From Paenibacillus ihbetae (GTDB lineage: Bacteria; Bacillota; Bacilli; Paenibacillales; Paenibacillaceae): a stretch of DNA of 64,000 nucleotides. Below the pieces are notes generated by a model. It was not told where the DNA came from. It searched no databases and worked only from the letters and a program-made list of their open reading frames with translations. The translations under genes and the position numbers were made by a program. This document shows, in pieces, positions 8,412-18,323 of the stretch (position 1 is its first letter; each line of letters starts with the position of its first letter). The stretch spans positions 1,116,001 through 1,180,000 of the forward strand of contig NZ_CP016809.1 of the NCBI RefSeq assembly GCF_002741055.1. Reading direction: 5' to 3'.

Positions 8412-9184
8412 GAATCCCACCCCTTTTTACGTTGCCCGACAACCTCTTCTTGATGCTCAAACATAGCGACTGTAATGTTGTCCTCGCCGCCGGCGAGAAG
8501 CGCCAGTTGAAGCAGGCGATCCGCCCGTTCCTCCAGAGGAAGGTCAAGGGAGCCGGAAATTTGACCAATCAGGTCGCGGCTTACCCGGTTGCTGAGTCCA
8601 TCACTGCACAGCAGCAGCACTTCGCCGTCCGCAATCGATACCGGCGTAAGCTCAACCGTCACATCCTCATCCGTTCCGAGCGCCCGGCTCAGCACATTTT
8701 TTCGGGGATGGGTCTCCAGCTGATCTTCGGTGATCTGTCCGCTTTTATACAGCTCGTTCACCAGTGTGTGATCATCCGTAAGGCGCGTCACTTGCCCGGA
8801 AGCAACCTTATAAGCTCTGCTGTCCCCGATGTGCCCGATATAGCCTTCAGAGCCGCTGAGCAGCACCGCTACAATCGTCGTGCCCATATTGTGAAGCCGC
8901 TCATCGGACGAAGCCTCCTGATAGATCACTTCGTTGGCATGCAGAATCGCATCCCCGAGGGCGGCACGAATCCCTTCCAAAGGCATACCCGGCTCGAGGG
9001 AGGATAAATCCGCGGCAACCGTATCGACCGCAAGCCGGCTGGCCGTGTCGCCTGCCAAATGGCCTCCCATGCCGTCAGCGACCACACCCAGCGTATAGCC
9101 GTGCTCCAGCGTGCTCACAAACACAGAATCTTCATTGACAGGACGAACGCGTCCGACATGGCTGACATGAACCGTTCTGATCAA
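8408..9184 (-). CDS. prpC: PP2C-type serine/threonine phosphatase PrpC
   Basis: 258 residues. Removes phosphate from PrkC and its substrates, so it balances the kinase encoded directly downstream. Metal-binding motifs of the PPM family are present: NEDS (Asp19), ADGMGGHLAGD (Asp37, Gly38), GHIGDSRAY with Asp near residue 120, and GGEDNITVAM near the C-terminus. No membrane segment is seen, so it is cytoplasmic. It overlaps prkC by four bases and starts 6 bases after rlmN, so rlmN-prpC-prkC-rsgA-rpe is probably co-transcribed. Confidence 0.96.
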   Translation of the reverse strand: MIRTVHVSHVGRVRPVNEDSVFVSTLEHGYTLGVVADGMGGHLAGDTASRLAVDTVAADLSSLEPGMPLEGIRAALGDAILHANEVIYQEASSDERLHNMGTTIVAVLLSGSEGYIGHIGDSRAYKVASGQVTRLTDDHTLVNELYKSGQITEDQLETHPRKNVLSRALGTDEDVTVELTPVSIADGEVLLLCSDGLSNRVSRDLIGQISGSLDLPLEERADRLLQLALLAGGEDNITVAMFEHQEEVVGQRKKGWDS

Positions 9185-9190
9185 AGCTTC

Positions 9191-10231
9191 TCACCTCAAC
9201 TCCATATGCTTGGCCCGGAGCTGTCCGCAAGCGGCAGCAATATCGTGGCCTTGTTCACGACGGATGGTCACATTGACCCCCTTGTCTGCTAACGCACGTT
9301 GAAATTTGAAAATGTCATTGCGCGATGTTCGAACGTATTTGCGTTCCGGCACATGGTTGACCGGAATCAGGTTGACGAAGCAGTTCATATCCTTAATGAC
9401 GTCCGCCAGCTCCTCGGCATGCTCGACCTGGTCGTTCACGCCGCCGATCAGCGCGTACTCAAACGTAATGCGCCGCCCGGTCTTGGCCTGGTAGAAGCGC
9501 AGCGCTTCAATGACGTCGTCGAACGGGAAGCGGCGGTTAACCGGCATCAGCTTCGAGCGCAGCTTATCGTTCGGCGCATGAATCGAAATCGCCAGATTGA
9601 TCTGCGTATCCTCTTCGGCGAATTTATAAATGTTCGGCACGATGCCGCTCGTCGAAACGGTAATGTGGCGCTGTCCGATGTTCAGTCCTTTCTCGTGAAT
9701 CATCGTGCGCAAAAACTTCATCGTGGCATCATAGTTCTCGAACGGCTCGCCCGAGCCCATAATCACGATGCTGGAAACGCGCTCGCCCGTCTTGTCCAGA
9801 ATTTTCTGCGCCTGAACCACCTGGGCAACGATCTCCCCGGACGTCAGGTTCCGCTTCAGGCCGCCCAGCGTCGATGCGCAGAACGTGCAGCCGATCCGGC
9901 AGCCCACCTGTGTCGTAACACAGATGCTGTTGCCGTAGTTGTGCTTCATGATGACCGTTTCAATCGCATGATCATCATGAAGGCCGAACAGAAATTTGAC
10001 CGTGCCGTCCTTCGACTCAAGCTTGGTAATTTCCGTCAAGGTTACAAAGCTGAACGACGCATCCAGCTTCGAGCGAAGCTCCTTGGAGAGATTCGTCATC
10101 TCCTCGAAGGAATCGACGCGTTTAACGTACAGCCAATCGTAAATCTGGGAGCCGCGGAACGCGGGCTCGCCTTGCTCCTGGGCCCACGCCTGAAGCTCTT
10201 CCAACGAAAAATCGTATATAAAGGGTTTCAT
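9191..10231 (-). CDS. rlmN: Dual-specificity 23S rRNA/tRNA adenine C2-methyltransferase RlmN
   Basis: 346 residues. Radical-SAM enzyme that methylates A2503 of 23S rRNA and A37 of some tRNAs. The radical-SAM motif CRIGCTFC (C-X3-C-X2-C) is present, with catalytic Cys in [15 protein letters not shown] near the C-terminus. Start chosen at ATG 10231 (MKPFIYDF), preceded by AGGTG. The open frame reaches an ATG at 10276, but a probable extended -10 box (TGGTAAAAT, core 10284-10289) would put the transcription start at about that codon, with no leader or ribosome site. That makes the shorter form more likely. It leads the prpC-prkC transcript. Confidence 0.93.
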   Translation of the reverse strand: MKPFIYDFSLEELQAWAQEQGEPAFRGSQIYDWLYVKRVDSFEEMTNLSKELRSKLDASFSFVTLTEITKLESKDGTVKFLFGLHDDHAIETVIMKHNYGNSICVTTQVGCRIGCTFCASTLGGLKRNLTSGEIVAQVVQAQKILDKTGERVSSIVIMGSGEPFENYDATMKFLRTMIHEKGLNIGQRHITVSTSGIVPNIYKFAEEDTQINLAISIHAPNDKLRSKLMPVNRRFPFDDVIEALRFYQAKTGRRITFEYALIGGVNDQVEHAEELADVIKDMNCFVNLIPVNHVPERKYVRTSRNDIFKFQRALADKGVNVTIRREQGHDIAAACGQLRAKHMELR

Positions 10232-10283
10232 TTCACCACACCTGTCTATTTCATTCATATGCAACTCTTTTTTCATTCTTCCT

Positions 10284-10292
10284 ATTTTACCA
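10284..10292 (-). promoter_or_regulatory. Extended -10 promoter of rlmN operon
   Basis: On the minus strand TGGTAAAAT (TG-N-TAAAAT) has its -10 core at 10284-10289. A weak -35 (TTACCG) lies 16 bases upstream. It sits directly after the rsmB terminator. Confidence 0.5.
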
Positions 10293-10310
10293 TAAATAAA
10301 AGAGACGGTA

Positions 10311-10341
10311 AAAGAGAAAACCCGCCGGAGAGCACGGCGGG
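10311..10341 (-). terminator. Rho-independent terminator after rsmB
   Basis: CCCGCCG / CGGCGGG hairpin followed by TTTTCTCTTTT on the minus strand, in the gap between rsmB and rlmN. It separates the priA-def-fmt-rsmB transcript from rlmN. Confidence 0.85.
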
Positions 10342-10389
10342 CGGGATACGGCTGCAGGGCCTCTTGCCGGGCTGGCGCGCGGGTTCGTT

Positions 10390-11754
10390 TTAGCGTCTTC
10401 GCAGTCTTGCGATATAGAAGCCGTCGCTATGATAGTGCTGCGGCAAAATCTGAATGCCGCCGCCGCGGACAAGCGCGTTGTCCTTGAGCCGGGACAGGCT
10501 TCCCGTCTCATCGAGCGCAAACTCGGGATGACGGTTCACGAAAGACGTCACCACGCCTTCGTTCTCCTGCGGCTCGATCGTGCAGGTGCTGTAGACCAGC
10601 ACCCCGCCGGGGCGAAGCAGTGCCGATACGGAATCCAGCAGCTTCGACTGCAGCGCCGCGATCTCGCGGATATCCTCTTCCGTCTTCCCCCATTTCAGGT
10701 CAGGCTTCCGGCGGATCACGCCCAGCCCCGAGCACGGGGCATCCAGCAGAATCCGGTCAAAGGAAGCCGGCTCGAACCGGGCGGGGAGCTCAAGGGCATC
10801 GCCCGTTACCGTACGGATGCAGTCCAGCCCCAGCCGGGCGGCCTGATCTGCGATCAGCTTGCCTTTGTGGGAGTGGATGTCGTTCGCTACAATGGAGCCC
10901 TCGTCCTTCATCAATTCCCCCATGTGGGCGCTTTTTCCGCCAGGGGCGGCACAGCAGTCCAGCACCCGCATGCCGGGCTCGGGAGCGACCGCTTCGGCGA
11001 CCAGCATCGAGCTTTCATCCTGGATGGAGATCATGCCTTCACGATACCAATCGGTCAGGGCCATATTGCCGGCGCCCTTCACGACGATGCCGTACGGGCT
11101 AAGCGTTGATGGAGCCGCCTGCAAGCCGTGACCCTCCATCTCCTTCAGCATCTCCTCCCGGCTGATCATCGTCGTATTTACCCTGACGCTGACCGCCGGC
11201 GGCTCATTGTTGGCCGCGCAGATCGCCTCCGCCGTCTCCGGCCCGTATTGGGAAATCCAGCGCTCGACCAGCCACTCCGGATGCGAATGCTGAAGCGAAA
11301 TCCGCTTCGCGGCCGGCAGATCGGCAGGGATCGCCAAGCTTTCCTTCTGGCGCAGTATATTTCGGAGCACGCCGTTCACCATCCCGGAGATGCCTTGGTG
11401 CCCCCGCCGCTTTGCCAGATTGACCGCTTCGCTCACCACCGCATGATCCGGGATGCGGTCCAAGTAGATAATCTGGTACAGGCTCAGCCGCAGCAAGGCC
11501 CTCACCCAAGGCTGGAGCTTGCGGGTGCCTTTATTCACATACTTGTCCAAAAAATAATCGAGCGTGTTCAGCCGGGAAATCGTCCCGTAGATCAGCTCTG
11601 TGGCCAGACCCGCATCACTCTTGGACAGGGCTGCTTTCTGCAAAGCGGTGTTGAGCAGAAGATTGCTGTACGCCCCCTCCTGCTCAACCTGTGTCAGCAC
11701 ATGCATCGCCAGCTCCCGCGGCGACGCCGGACGTCCCTTCGGGCTGCCGCTCAC
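10390..11754 (-). CDS. rsmB: 16S rRNA (cytosine(967)-C(5))-methyltransferase RsmB
   Basis: 454 residues. Methylates C967 of 16S rRNA using SAM. The N-terminal NusB-like RNA-binding domain (residues 10-140) is followed by a Rossmann methyltransferase domain. Motifs: [15 protein letters not shown] loop near residue 260, [15 protein letters not shown] with the releasing Cys, and [13 protein letters not shown] with the catalytic Cys. The reading frame overlaps the fmt stop by four bases, as does fmt with def, so the three are translationally coupled. The C-terminus ends just before a strong terminator. Confidence 0.96.
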   Translation of the reverse strand: MSGSPKGRPASPRELAMHVLTQVEQEGAYSNLLLNTALQKAALSKSDAGLATELIYGTISRLNTLDYFLDKYVNKGTRKLQPWVRALLRLSLYQIIYLDRIPDHAVVSEAVNLAKRRGHQGISGMVNGVLRNILRQKESLAIPADLPAAKRISLQHSHPEWLVERWISQYGPETAEAICAANNEPPAVSVRVNTTMISREEMLKEMEGHGLQAAPSTLSPYGIVVKGAGNMALTDWYREGMISIQDESSMLVAEAVAPEPGMRVLDCCAAPGGKSAHMGELMKDEGSIVANDIHSHKGKLIADQAARLGLDCIRTVTGDALELPARFEPASFDRILLDAPCSGLGVIRRKPDLKWGKTEEDIREIAALQSKLLDSVSALLRPGGVLVYSTCTIEPQENEGVVTSFVNRHPEFALDETGSLSRLKDNALVRGGGIQILPQHYHSDGFYIARLRRR

Positions 11755-12692
11755 GTCAGCACCGTCCCGGGCACGAGGCTCGTCCCCCGCGAGAATTGGG
11801 CAGCGTCCATCGCCTTCTTGCCGCTCGGCTGCACTGTCAATAGCGTCAACACGCCGTCGCCTGTCTTGACCACAATGCCGCTCTCGCCAACCTCAAGCAC
11901 GGTTCCAGGCTCGGCATCGCCCTTGCCTTGGTCGCTCTTTTCCGGCTTAGCGCAGGCCCATACCTTGAACACGTCCCCGTCCCAGAGCGTGAAGCCGCCC
12001 GAATACGGAACCAGGCCGCGGATTTGATCATAGATTTGACGGGAGGTTTTCGTCCAATCGATCTTTTCGTCCTCCCGGGTCAGGTTCGGTGCATAGGTCG
12101 CCTCGGACTCGTCCTGCGCCTCGGCCGCAACCTTGCCCTGAACCAAAACCGGCAGCTGCTCCTTCAGCAGTCTCGCGCCGGCCAGGCTCAGCTTGTCGAA
12201 CATCGTCCCGGCCGTATCGTCATCCTCGATCGGAACCTCGACTTTGGCGATCATATCGCCGGTATCCAGCCCTTCGGCCATGTACATCAGCGTGATGCCC
12301 GTAACCTTCTCTCCGTTGATAATGCTGCGCTGAATCGGCGCGCCTCCCCGGTAAGCCGGGAGCAGCGAGCCATGCACGTTAAGGCAGCCGAGCGGCGGCA
12401 TATCGAGCACCGATTTCGGCAAAATTTGGCCGTAAGCCGCCGTAACGATCAGATCCGGCTTATACTCCGCCAGCTCCGCTACCGCCTCAGGGTTCCACAA
12501 GCGCTGCGGCTGCAGCACCGGTATGCCGTGGCGAAGCGCGGCTTCCTTGACCGGCGTCGGCGTCAGCACCTTTTTCCGGCCTTGCGGACGATCCGGCTGC
12601 GTAACGACGGCAACGACGTTATATCCTTCCTCGATCAGCATCTCCAGGCTCGGCACGGCAAATGCAGGGGTTCCCATAAATACGATATTCAT
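11751..12692 (-). CDS. fmt: Methionyl-tRNA formyltransferase
   Basis: 313 residues. Formylates initiator Met-tRNA with 10-formyltetrahydrofolate. Starts MNIVFMGTPAFAVPSL. The catalytic triad region is visible: NVHGSLLPAYRGGAP (Asn and His) followed by EGLDTGDM (Asp). The C-terminal OB-like tRNA-binding domain begins near residue 205. It lies between def and rsmB with four-base overlaps on each side. Deformylase and formyltransferase together form the N-terminal formyl-methionine cycle. Confidence 0.97.
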   Translation of the reverse strand: MNIVFMGTPAFAVPSLEMLIEEGYNVVAVVTQPDRPQGRKKVLTPTPVKEAALRHGIPVLQPQRLWNPEAVAELAEYKPDLIVTAAYGQILPKSVLDMPPLGCLNVHGSLLPAYRGGAPIQRSIINGEKVTGITLMYMAEGLDTGDMIAKVEVPIEDDDTAGTMFDKLSLAGARLLKEQLPVLVQGKVAAEAQDESEATYAPNLTREDEKIDWTKTSRQIYDQIRGLVPYSGGFTLWDGDVFKVWACAKPEKSDQGKGDAEPGTVLEVGESGIVVKTGDGVLTLLTVQPSGKKAMDAAQFSRGTSLVPGTVLT

Positions 12693-13183
12693 CGGTTTTC
12701 CAGCTCTCTTCTCGGCTGCTCCGGCGTATATTCATACACCCGTTCGGCGATATCGGTAAACAGCACCCCGTTCAGATGATCGATCTCGTGCTGGAACGCG
12801 CGGGCCAAGAGCCCGGTGCCTGTCACGACAAGCTCATTGCCTTCCCGGTCCAGCCCTTTGACGGTGACCTTCTCCGCGCGGCGCACGTCCCCGTTCCAGC
12901 CCGGAATGCTGAGGCAGCCTTCAGGACCGAACTGTTCGCCTTCGCTCTCGATGATTTCCGGGTTGATCATCTTGATCAATCCGTGCTCATCGCCCGCGTC
13001 AACGACGATCAGCCGCTTCAAAATGCCCACCTGGGGAGCGGCCAAGCCGACGCCGTCGGCATCGTACATCGTATCAGCCATGTCGTCCAGCAGCTTCTGA
13101 ACGTTCGGCGTAATTTTCGTAACTTCCTTTGCTCTTTTATGAAGAACCTCATCCGGTTCCTTTACGATCAAGCGAATTGCCAT
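12689..13183 (-). CDS. def: Peptide deformylase
   Basis: 164 residues. Removes the formyl group from nascent proteins. All three family motifs are present: GVGLAAPQ (about 45-52), EGCLSIPG with the metal-binding Cys, and HEIDHLNG with two metal-binding His and the catalytic Glu. It overlaps fmt by four bases. The priA stop lies 43 bases upstream, so it probably belongs to the coaBC-priA transcript. The motif spacing is that of the short type 1 deformylases; no N- or C-terminal extension is seen. Confidence 0.97.
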   Translation of the reverse strand: MAIRLIVKEPDEVLHKRAKEVTKITPNVQKLLDDMADTMYDADGVGLAAPQVGILKRLIVVDAGDEHGLIKMINPEIIESEGEQFGPEGCLSIPGWNGDVRRAEKVTVKGLDREGNELVVTGTGLLARAFQHEIDHLNGVLFTDIAERVYEYTPEQPRRELENR

Positions 13184-13226
13184 CTCAACGACACCATCCT
13201 TGTGCTTTTCATCAGTATATGCTGGT

Positions 13227-15755
13227 TTACATTAACATTTGCGGATCGACATCAATGCTGATCTGAAGCGTGCTGTCCCGCGCCGAATCCTGAAGCTGCT
13301 CGGCCACGGAACGCGTCAGCGAGACGGCGTCCATCGTTCCCCGCCATTTTATCATACATTGAAATCGGTATCTATTTTTAAGCCGTGGAATCGGCGAAGC
13401 CACCGGGCCGAGAATATCGAGCGCGCTCGCGTCGAAACGGTCCAGGCTGCCGAACCATCCGCGCCGGTCGGCTTCGGACTTGATCCCTGCGGCAAAATTT
13501 TCAGCCATGCGGACGAGCAGCGGCAGCTGTTCATGGGACAGCGTCACCAGAATCAGCCTGCAGTATGGCGGATAATGGAGCGCCTTGCGGTGCTTCAGCT
13601 CGTCCTTGACGAAGGATAAATAATCATGCCCGCTTGCATGGACGATCGAATAATGCTCCGGTGTGTAGGACTGGATCACCACTTCGCCCGGCAGCTGGTG
13701 CCGCCCCGCCCGTCCGGCAACCTGCGTAAGCAGCTGGAACGTCTTCTCCGCCGCCCGGAAATCGGGCAGGTTCAGCGCGGAATCGGCGGTAATGACGCCA
13801 ACCAGCGTCACATCGGGGAAGTCGAGTCCCTTTGCTACCATTTGGGTGCCCAGGAGCACGTCGGCTTTCTTCTCCCGAAACTGCTTCAGCAGCTTCTCGT
13901 GCGAGCCTTTCTCGGTCGTTGTATCCACGTCCATGCGGATAACGCGTATGCCGGGGAAGAGCTTAGCCAGCTCTTCCTCCACGCGCTGCGTGCCCGTTCC
14001 GAAATAGCGGATATGCTCGCTGCCGCAATCCGGACACACTTCCGGCGTCTTGGCGGCATAACCGCAGTAGTGGCAGCGCAAATTGTTCGATTTCTGGTGA
14101 TACGTCAGCGAGATGTCGCATTCCGGACAGCCCGCCACATATCCGCAGCTCCGACACATCACGAAGGTGGAGTATCCCCGCCGGTTCAGGAGGAGCACCG
14201 TCTGCTCCCCCCGCTCCAGCCGCCCGGCAATCGCCTCGTGCAGCGGCCGGCTGAACATGGAGCGATTGCCTTCGCGGAGCTCTTCGCGCATATCGATCAC
14301 GCGGACCGCCGGCAGCTTGTTCCCGAGCGCCCGGGCCTTCATTTCCAGCAGAACCGGGGCAAAATCATCCTGCGCCTGCGATCTCGCCGCATGATAGCTC
14401 TCCAGCGAAGGCGTCGCCGAGCCCAGAATGACGGCGGCGCCGGTCCGGTAGGCCCTGTGGATCGCCACGTCCCTCGCATGATATTTAGGCGTTTCCTCCT
14501 GCTTATAGGAAGTTTCATGCTCCTCATCCATGATGATGAGCCCGAGGTTGTCGAACGGAGCAAACACCGCGGATCTAGCCCCGACCACGACCGAAGCCCG
14601 GCCTTCCCGGATTTTGCGCCACTCGTCGTAGCGCTCCCCGTCCGAGAGACGGCTGTGCATGACGGCTACGCGGTCTCCGAAGCGCCCCTTGAAGCGCTCG
14701 ACCATCTGCGGCGTCAACGAAATCTCAGGCACCAGGACGATCGCCTGGCGCCCCTGATCGAGGCATCGGGCGATCGTCTGAAGGTAGATTTCCGTCTTGC
14801 CGCTGCCGGTTACCCCGTGCAGAAGGAACACGCCGTGTGCACGCTGATCCAGCGTACGGACAATTCTATCGTAAACATGCTGCTGCTCGGACGTCAGGGC
14901 CAGCGGCTCGCTCGGCTTGAAATTCCGTCCCCGGTAAGGATCGCGGAACACCTCTACATCCTCCAGCGTGACCCAGCCCTTATCGGCAAGCGCCTTGACC
15001 GTCCCTGCCGTCACGCCAAGCGTCTGCAGCAGGTCTTTCAGCGGGAGCGGCAGGAAGGGCTCCATTTCAAGCAAATGCTGCAGAATCTCCTTCTGCCTCC
15101 GAGCCTTCGCCGGAAACGAAGCCAGGATTCCTTCGGCCTCCTCTGCCGTTACGGCAAGACCAACCGCCTTCAACGTTTTCTTCTGCAATTTATCTTTAAT
15201 CTGCTGATGCTCGCTCAGCCTTCCGCGTTCAATCAGCCCCTTGATCGCTTGGGCTGCATCCGGGAACGCGCGGGTGAGCTGCTGCAGGGACACTTCGCCC
15301 CGCTGGGATACAAAAGCGATCAGCTGCTGCTCCAGCTCACTCTCCGGCAGCAGCGCAAACAGGCTGTCCGGCTGCTCTGCTTCCAGCCCGCTGCCGTCCC
15401 CGAGCGAGATATACCTTTCCGCTTTCCCCTTCAGCGCCGTCGGCAGCATGGATTGCAGCGCCGTAATCAACCGGCAGGCGTAGCGCTCCTTCATCCATTC
15501 GCCAAGCTCGATCAGCTCCGGCGACAGGGGCGGCATGACGTCCAATATTTCCTGGATCGGCTTCATCTTCGACGTCTCCATCTCGGGACGCGGATGAAGG
15601 GATACGACGAAGCCCTGCAGCGTCCGGTGGCCGAAGGGGACGCCGACCCTGCTGCCGACCTCGATCCATGGCCGAAGCCGCTCCGGAATCAAGTAGTCGA
15701 ACGGACGGTCCGTATCCTTGGACGGCACGTCCACAATAACCCGTGCCATTTCCAT
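13227..15755 (-). CDS. priA: Primosomal protein N' (replication restart helicase PriA)
   Basis: 842 residues, on the long side for PriA because of the middle winged-helix region. It recognises abandoned forks and reloads the replicative helicase. Helicase motifs: Walker A GVTGSGKTEIYL (about residue 310), DEEH box IMDEEHETSYKQEE, GSATPS, and the RGYST/motif V-VI region LLTQVAGRAGRH. A zinc-binding insert has eight Cys in CRSCG..CPEC..CHYCG..CPDC. Start ATG 15755 overlaps the coaBC stop (TAATG), with GGAGG 8 bases ahead. Downstream are def, fmt and rsmB, the same order as in B. subtilis. Confidence 0.97.
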   Translation of the reverse strand: MEMARVIVDVPSKDTDRPFDYLIPERLRPWIEVGSRVGVPFGHRTLQGFVVSLHPRPEMETSKMKPIQEILDVMPPLSPELIELGEWMKERYACRLITALQSMLPTALKGKAERYISLGDGSGLEAEQPDSLFALLPESELEQQLIAFVSQRGEVSLQQLTRAFPDAAQAIKGLIERGRLSEHQQIKDKLQKKTLKAVGLAVTAEEAEGILASFPAKARRQKEILQHLLEMEPFLPLPLKDLLQTLGVTAGTVKALADKGWVTLEDVEVFRDPYRGRNFKPSEPLALTSEQQHVYDRIVRTLDQRAHGVFLLHGVTGSGKTEIYLQTIARCLDQGRQAIVLVPEISLTPQMVERFKGRFGDRVAVMHSRLSDGERYDEWRKIREGRASVVVGARSAVFAPFDNLGLIIMDEEHETSYKQEETPKYHARDVAIHRAYRTGAAVILGSATPSLESYHAARSQAQDDFAPVLLEMKARALGNKLPAVRVIDMREELREGNRSMFSRPLHEAIAGRLERGEQTVLLLNRRGYSTFVMCRSCGYVAGCPECDISLTYHQKSNNLRCHYCGYAAKTPEVCPDCGSEHIRYFGTGTQRVEEELAKLFPGIRVIRMDVDTTTEKGSHEKLLKQFREKKADVLLGTQMVAKGLDFPDVTLVGVITADSALNLPDFRAAEKTFQLLTQVAGRAGRHQLPGEVVIQSYTPEHYSIVHASGHDYLSFVKDELKHRKALHYPPYCRLILVTLSHEQLPLLVRMAENFAAGIKSEADRRGWFGSLDRFDASALDILGPVASPIPRLKNRYRFQCMIKWRGTMDAVSLTRSVAEQLQDSARDSTLQISIDVDPQMLM

Positions 15756-17038
15756 TAAGAAGACCTCCCGGACAGCCGCCCGGCCGCCAGCGTCAGCAGC
15801 CGCAGGCCCACTTCCTCCTTGGACATGAGCGGAAGCCGCTCGACGAGTCCCTCTGCGTCATAAATCTGGACGAGGTTCGTGTCCGTACCGAATCCTGCTC
15901 CCGCTGCCGTAACGTCATTCGCTACGAGCAAATCGCAATTTTTGCGCTTCAATTTCTCTCTGGCATACTGCTCCACGGAGTCGGTTTCGGCTGCAAAGCC
16001 GATCAGGAACTGGGTCGTCTTTTGGCGTCCCAGATTCTCCAAAATATCCGTCGTCTTCACCAGCTCCAGCGTCATGGTGTCGCCGCGCTTCTTGATTTTG
16101 GACGAAGCGGCCTCCCGCGGACGGTAATCGGCGACTGCCGCCGCCTTTACGACGATATCGCTGTCAGGAAAAGCGCGCAGCACCGCCTGGTACATATCCT
16201 CCGCGGATTCCACCCTTTCTGTGTCGATCCCTTCCGGCGGCGCCTCGTCGGTATGGGCAGCAATCAAACGGACCTCGGCTCCAAGCTCTTTCGCGGCTTT
16301 GGCAATCGCAAATCCCATTTTGCCGGAAGAATCATTCGTAATATACCGGACCGGATCGATCCGCTCGATCGTGCCGCCCGCCGTAACGACCACTTTCTTG
16401 CCGCTCAGCAAGCCATGCGATCCGTTCGCTGCATGGTCGGCTGAAGATTCGGGCATTCCGTCAACCCTTAGGGATGGGCCGCCCTGCTTGTCCTGTTCTT
16501 GGAAAAAACGCTCCACAACCTCCACGATCGTATCCGGCTCCTCCATCCTTCCTTTGCCGACATAGCCGCAAGCCAGAAGCCCTTCGCCCGGCTCGATCAT
16601 GCCAACGCCGCGGGAAGCCAGCGTCTCCAGATTGGCCATCACGGCCGGATGCGTATACATATGGACGTTCATCGCCGGCGAGATCATGACAGGGGCCGTG
16701 GTCGCGAGCAGCGTCGTTGTCAGCATATCGTCCGCCAGACCGTGGGCCATCTTGCCGATCACGTTGGCCGTTGCCGGCGCAACGAGGAAGAGGTCCGCCA
16801 TATCGGCGAGATGGATATGCGAAACGACCGAAGGATCCCTCTCGCCGAAGGTATCCGAATATACCGGGTTTTTGGTCAGGGATTGCAGCGTCAATTCCGT
16901 AATGAACTGCTTCGCAGACTCCGTCATTATGACATGCACGTCCGCTCCCCTCTGAACAAGCCGGCTGCACAGCGTGGCCGCTTTATAAGCGGCAATGCCG
17001 CCGGTTACGCCAAGGACGATGACTTTCCCGTTCAACAT
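15755..17038 (-). CDS. coaBC: Bifunctional phosphopantothenoylcysteine decarboxylase/synthase
   Basis: 427 residues. Performs two steps of coenzyme A synthesis: CTP-dependent joining of cysteine to phosphopantothenate (CoaB) and FMN-dependent decarboxylation (CoaC). The CoaC half (1-180) shows GVTGGIAAYK, SHIHLAD with the active His, PAMNVHMY and ACGYVGKGRM with the active Cys loop. A variable hydrophilic linker (about 180-215) leads to the CoaB half with TAGGTIERIDPVRYI and GKMGFAIA. The last base of its stop is shared with the priA start codon. A terminator separates it from rpoZ upstream, so it likely has its own promoter. Confidence 0.97.
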   Translation of the reverse strand: MLNGKVIVLGVTGGIAAYKAATLCSRLVQRGADVHVIMTESAKQFITELTLQSLTKNPVYSDTFGERDPSVVSHIHLADMADLFLVAPATANVIGKMAHGLADDMLTTTLLATTAPVMISPAMNVHMYTHPAVMANLETLASRGVGMIEPGEGLLACGYVGKGRMEEPDTIVEVVERFFQEQDKQGGPSLRVDGMPESSADHAANGSHGLLSGKKVVVTAGGTIERIDPVRYITNDSSGKMGFAIAKAAKELGAEVRLIAAHTDEAPPEGIDTERVESAEDMYQAVLRAFPDSDIVVKAAAVADYRPREAASSKIKKRGDTMTLELVKTTDILENLGRQKTTQFLIGFAAETDSVEQYAREKLKRKNCDLLVANDVTAAGAGFGTDTNLVQIYDAEGLVERLPLMSKEEVGLRLLTLAAGRLSGRSS

Positions 17039-17089
17039 GACAATTCCCCGCTTTCGATTGGTCTGAAGGTACCTTATAATCGCTCCCGC

Positions 17090-17115
17090 AAAAAAATAAC
17101 AACCTTTCGGTTGTC
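17090..17115 (-). terminator. Terminator between rpoZ and coaBC
   Basis: Minus-strand GACAACC-GAAA-GGTTGTT followed by ATTTTTTTG. The mirror-image arm also has a T run on the plus strand, but no plus-strand gene is upstream. Confidence 0.7.
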
Positions 17116-17164
17116 ACATTTTTTTGCGCGAACGCATTCCTATTCAGATGTAGGAGAAGCTGTT

Positions 17165-17365
17165 TTAAGCTTCTTCCCGTTCAATCTTCACATAATCGCC
17201 GTAGATTTCCTCGAGCGCAACGCCTACGAATTTATGCGATTTCGGATTTTGGAGTTCGCTTGGCTGGCCTTCGCGCAGCTGACGTGCACGGCGGGAAGCC
17301 GCAACAACGAGCGAGTACTTGCTGTCCACTTTGTTCATCATTTCATCAATGGATGGGTATAACAT
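17165..17365 (-). CDS. rpoZ: DNA-directed RNA polymerase subunit omega
   Basis: 66 residues. Starts MLYPSIDEMMNKVDSKYSLV, the omega signature, followed by the helix AASRRARQLREGQ. Omega stabilises the beta' subunit and contributes to core enzyme assembly. It follows gmk by 59 bases in the conserved yicC-remA-gmk-rpoZ order. The C-terminal half (VGVALEEIYGDYVKI) matches the short omega form of Bacillales, which lacks the ppGpp-binding MAR motif region of E. coli. Confidence 0.96.
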   Translation of the reverse strand: MLYPSIDEMMNKVDSKYSLVVAASRRARQLREGQPSELQNPKSHKFVGVALEEIYGDYVKIEREEA

Positions 17366-17424
17366 AGCTCTAACACCTCTTCTTTCTATACTGGAATCCC
17401 GCAGCCGTTATCGACTGGCAAGAT

Positions 17425-17997
17425 TTATTTCCTCACTTTACAATGCTCGGCTATAATAATAGCTTCTATTCTCTCGCATGCCAGATTAATCTCATCATTA
17501 ACGACCGCATAGTCATAATGCTGCAGCAGATTGATTTCATCGACGGCAACGGACATGCGGTGCTCGATGGTCGCCTGGTTTTCCGTGCCTCGGCCCTGAA
17601 TTCGGTCCTTCAGCTCCTCAAGCGACGGCGGCATCAGGAACACAAAGATCCCGTCCGGAAATTTCTCCTTCACCTTCAGCGCACCCTGGACTTCAATCTC
17701 CAGAATGATGTCTTTGCCCTGAGAGAGCGTCTCCTCCACGAAATCCCGCGGAGTACCATAGTAGTTCCCGACATATTCCGCATATTCCAGAAGCTGATCG
17801 TTCTCAATCATCTCCATGAATTGCTCGCGGGTCTTGAAAAAATAATTTACGCCGTTTACCTCGCCGAGGCGGGGCGAACGTGTCGTGGCCGACACGGAAT
17901 AGACCAATTCCGGAACACGGCTCCGAAGAGCGGTGCAGACGGTTCCCTTCCCTACTCCGGATGGACCGGATAATACAATCAATAATCCTCTAGACAT
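17425..17997 (-). CDS. gmk: Guanylate kinase
   Basis: 190 residues. Converts GMP to GDP using ATP. P-loop [10 protein letters not shown] near residues 9-18; GMP-binding region [19 protein letters not shown] and [11 protein letters not shown] follow; [13 protein letters not shown] is the lid. Start chosen at ATG 17997 (MSRGLLIV) because AGGAG lies four bases ahead and it clears the remA stop; an upstream ATG at 18009 and a longer frame overlapping remA lack family similarity. Belongs to the yicC-remA-gmk-rpoZ transcript. Confidence 0.95.
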   Translation of the reverse strand: MSRGLLIVLSGPSGVGKGTVCTALRSRVPELVYSVSATTRSPRLGEVNGVNYFFKTREQFMEMIENDQLLEYAEYVGNYYGTPRDFVEETLSQGKDIILEIEVQGALKVKEKFPDGIFVFLMPPSLEELKDRIQGRGTENQATIEHRMSVAVDEINLLQHYDYAVVNDEINLACERIEAIIIAEHCKVRK

Positions 17998-18010
17998 AGT
18001 ACTCCTCATC

Positions 18011-18271
18011 TTATTCGTCGTTGTCGTCATCTTTGCTGGACAGACGGTGCGCCACGGTTTCGGGCTGCACGGCCGATAAAATCACGTGGTCGCTGTCGGT
18101 AATAATAACAGCCCGCGTTCTTCGGCCGTACGTAGCGTCAATCAGCATATGACGGTCCCGTGCTTCTTGGATAATTCGCTTGATCGGCGCCGACTCAGGG
18201 CTCACGATCGAAATGATCCGATTGGCCGATACGATGTTTCCGAAGCCAATATTAATAAGTTTGATTGCCAT
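18011..18271 (-). CDS. remA: Extracellular matrix regulatory protein RemA (DUF370)
   Basis: 86 residues. Starts [20 protein letters not shown], nearly diagnostic for RemA/YlzA. In B. subtilis RemA is a ring-forming DNA-binding protein that activates matrix operons and osmoprotection genes. Conserved basic positions for DNA contact are in [14 protein letters not shown]. Start chosen at ATG 18271, which has GGGGGAG about ten bases ahead; the open frame extends eight codons further without similarity. The tail is acidic (DDDNDE). It sits between yicC and gmk as in Bacillus. Confidence 0.95.
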   Translation of the reverse strand: MAIKLINIGFGNIVSANRIISIVSPESAPIKRIIQEARDRHMLIDATYGRRTRAVIITDSDHVILSAVQPETVAHRLSSKDDDNDE

Positions 18272-18323
18272 AGTGCGACTGCTCCCCCTATACATTTGAC
18301 TCTATTTGCCGATTAAGCCGAGT

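Noticed and set aside
13626..15758. A 710-codon open frame on the plus strand
   Set aside because: It lies antisense to priA, which has all family motifs. The long frame follows from the G+C-rich codon use of priA and has no ribosome site or known domain.
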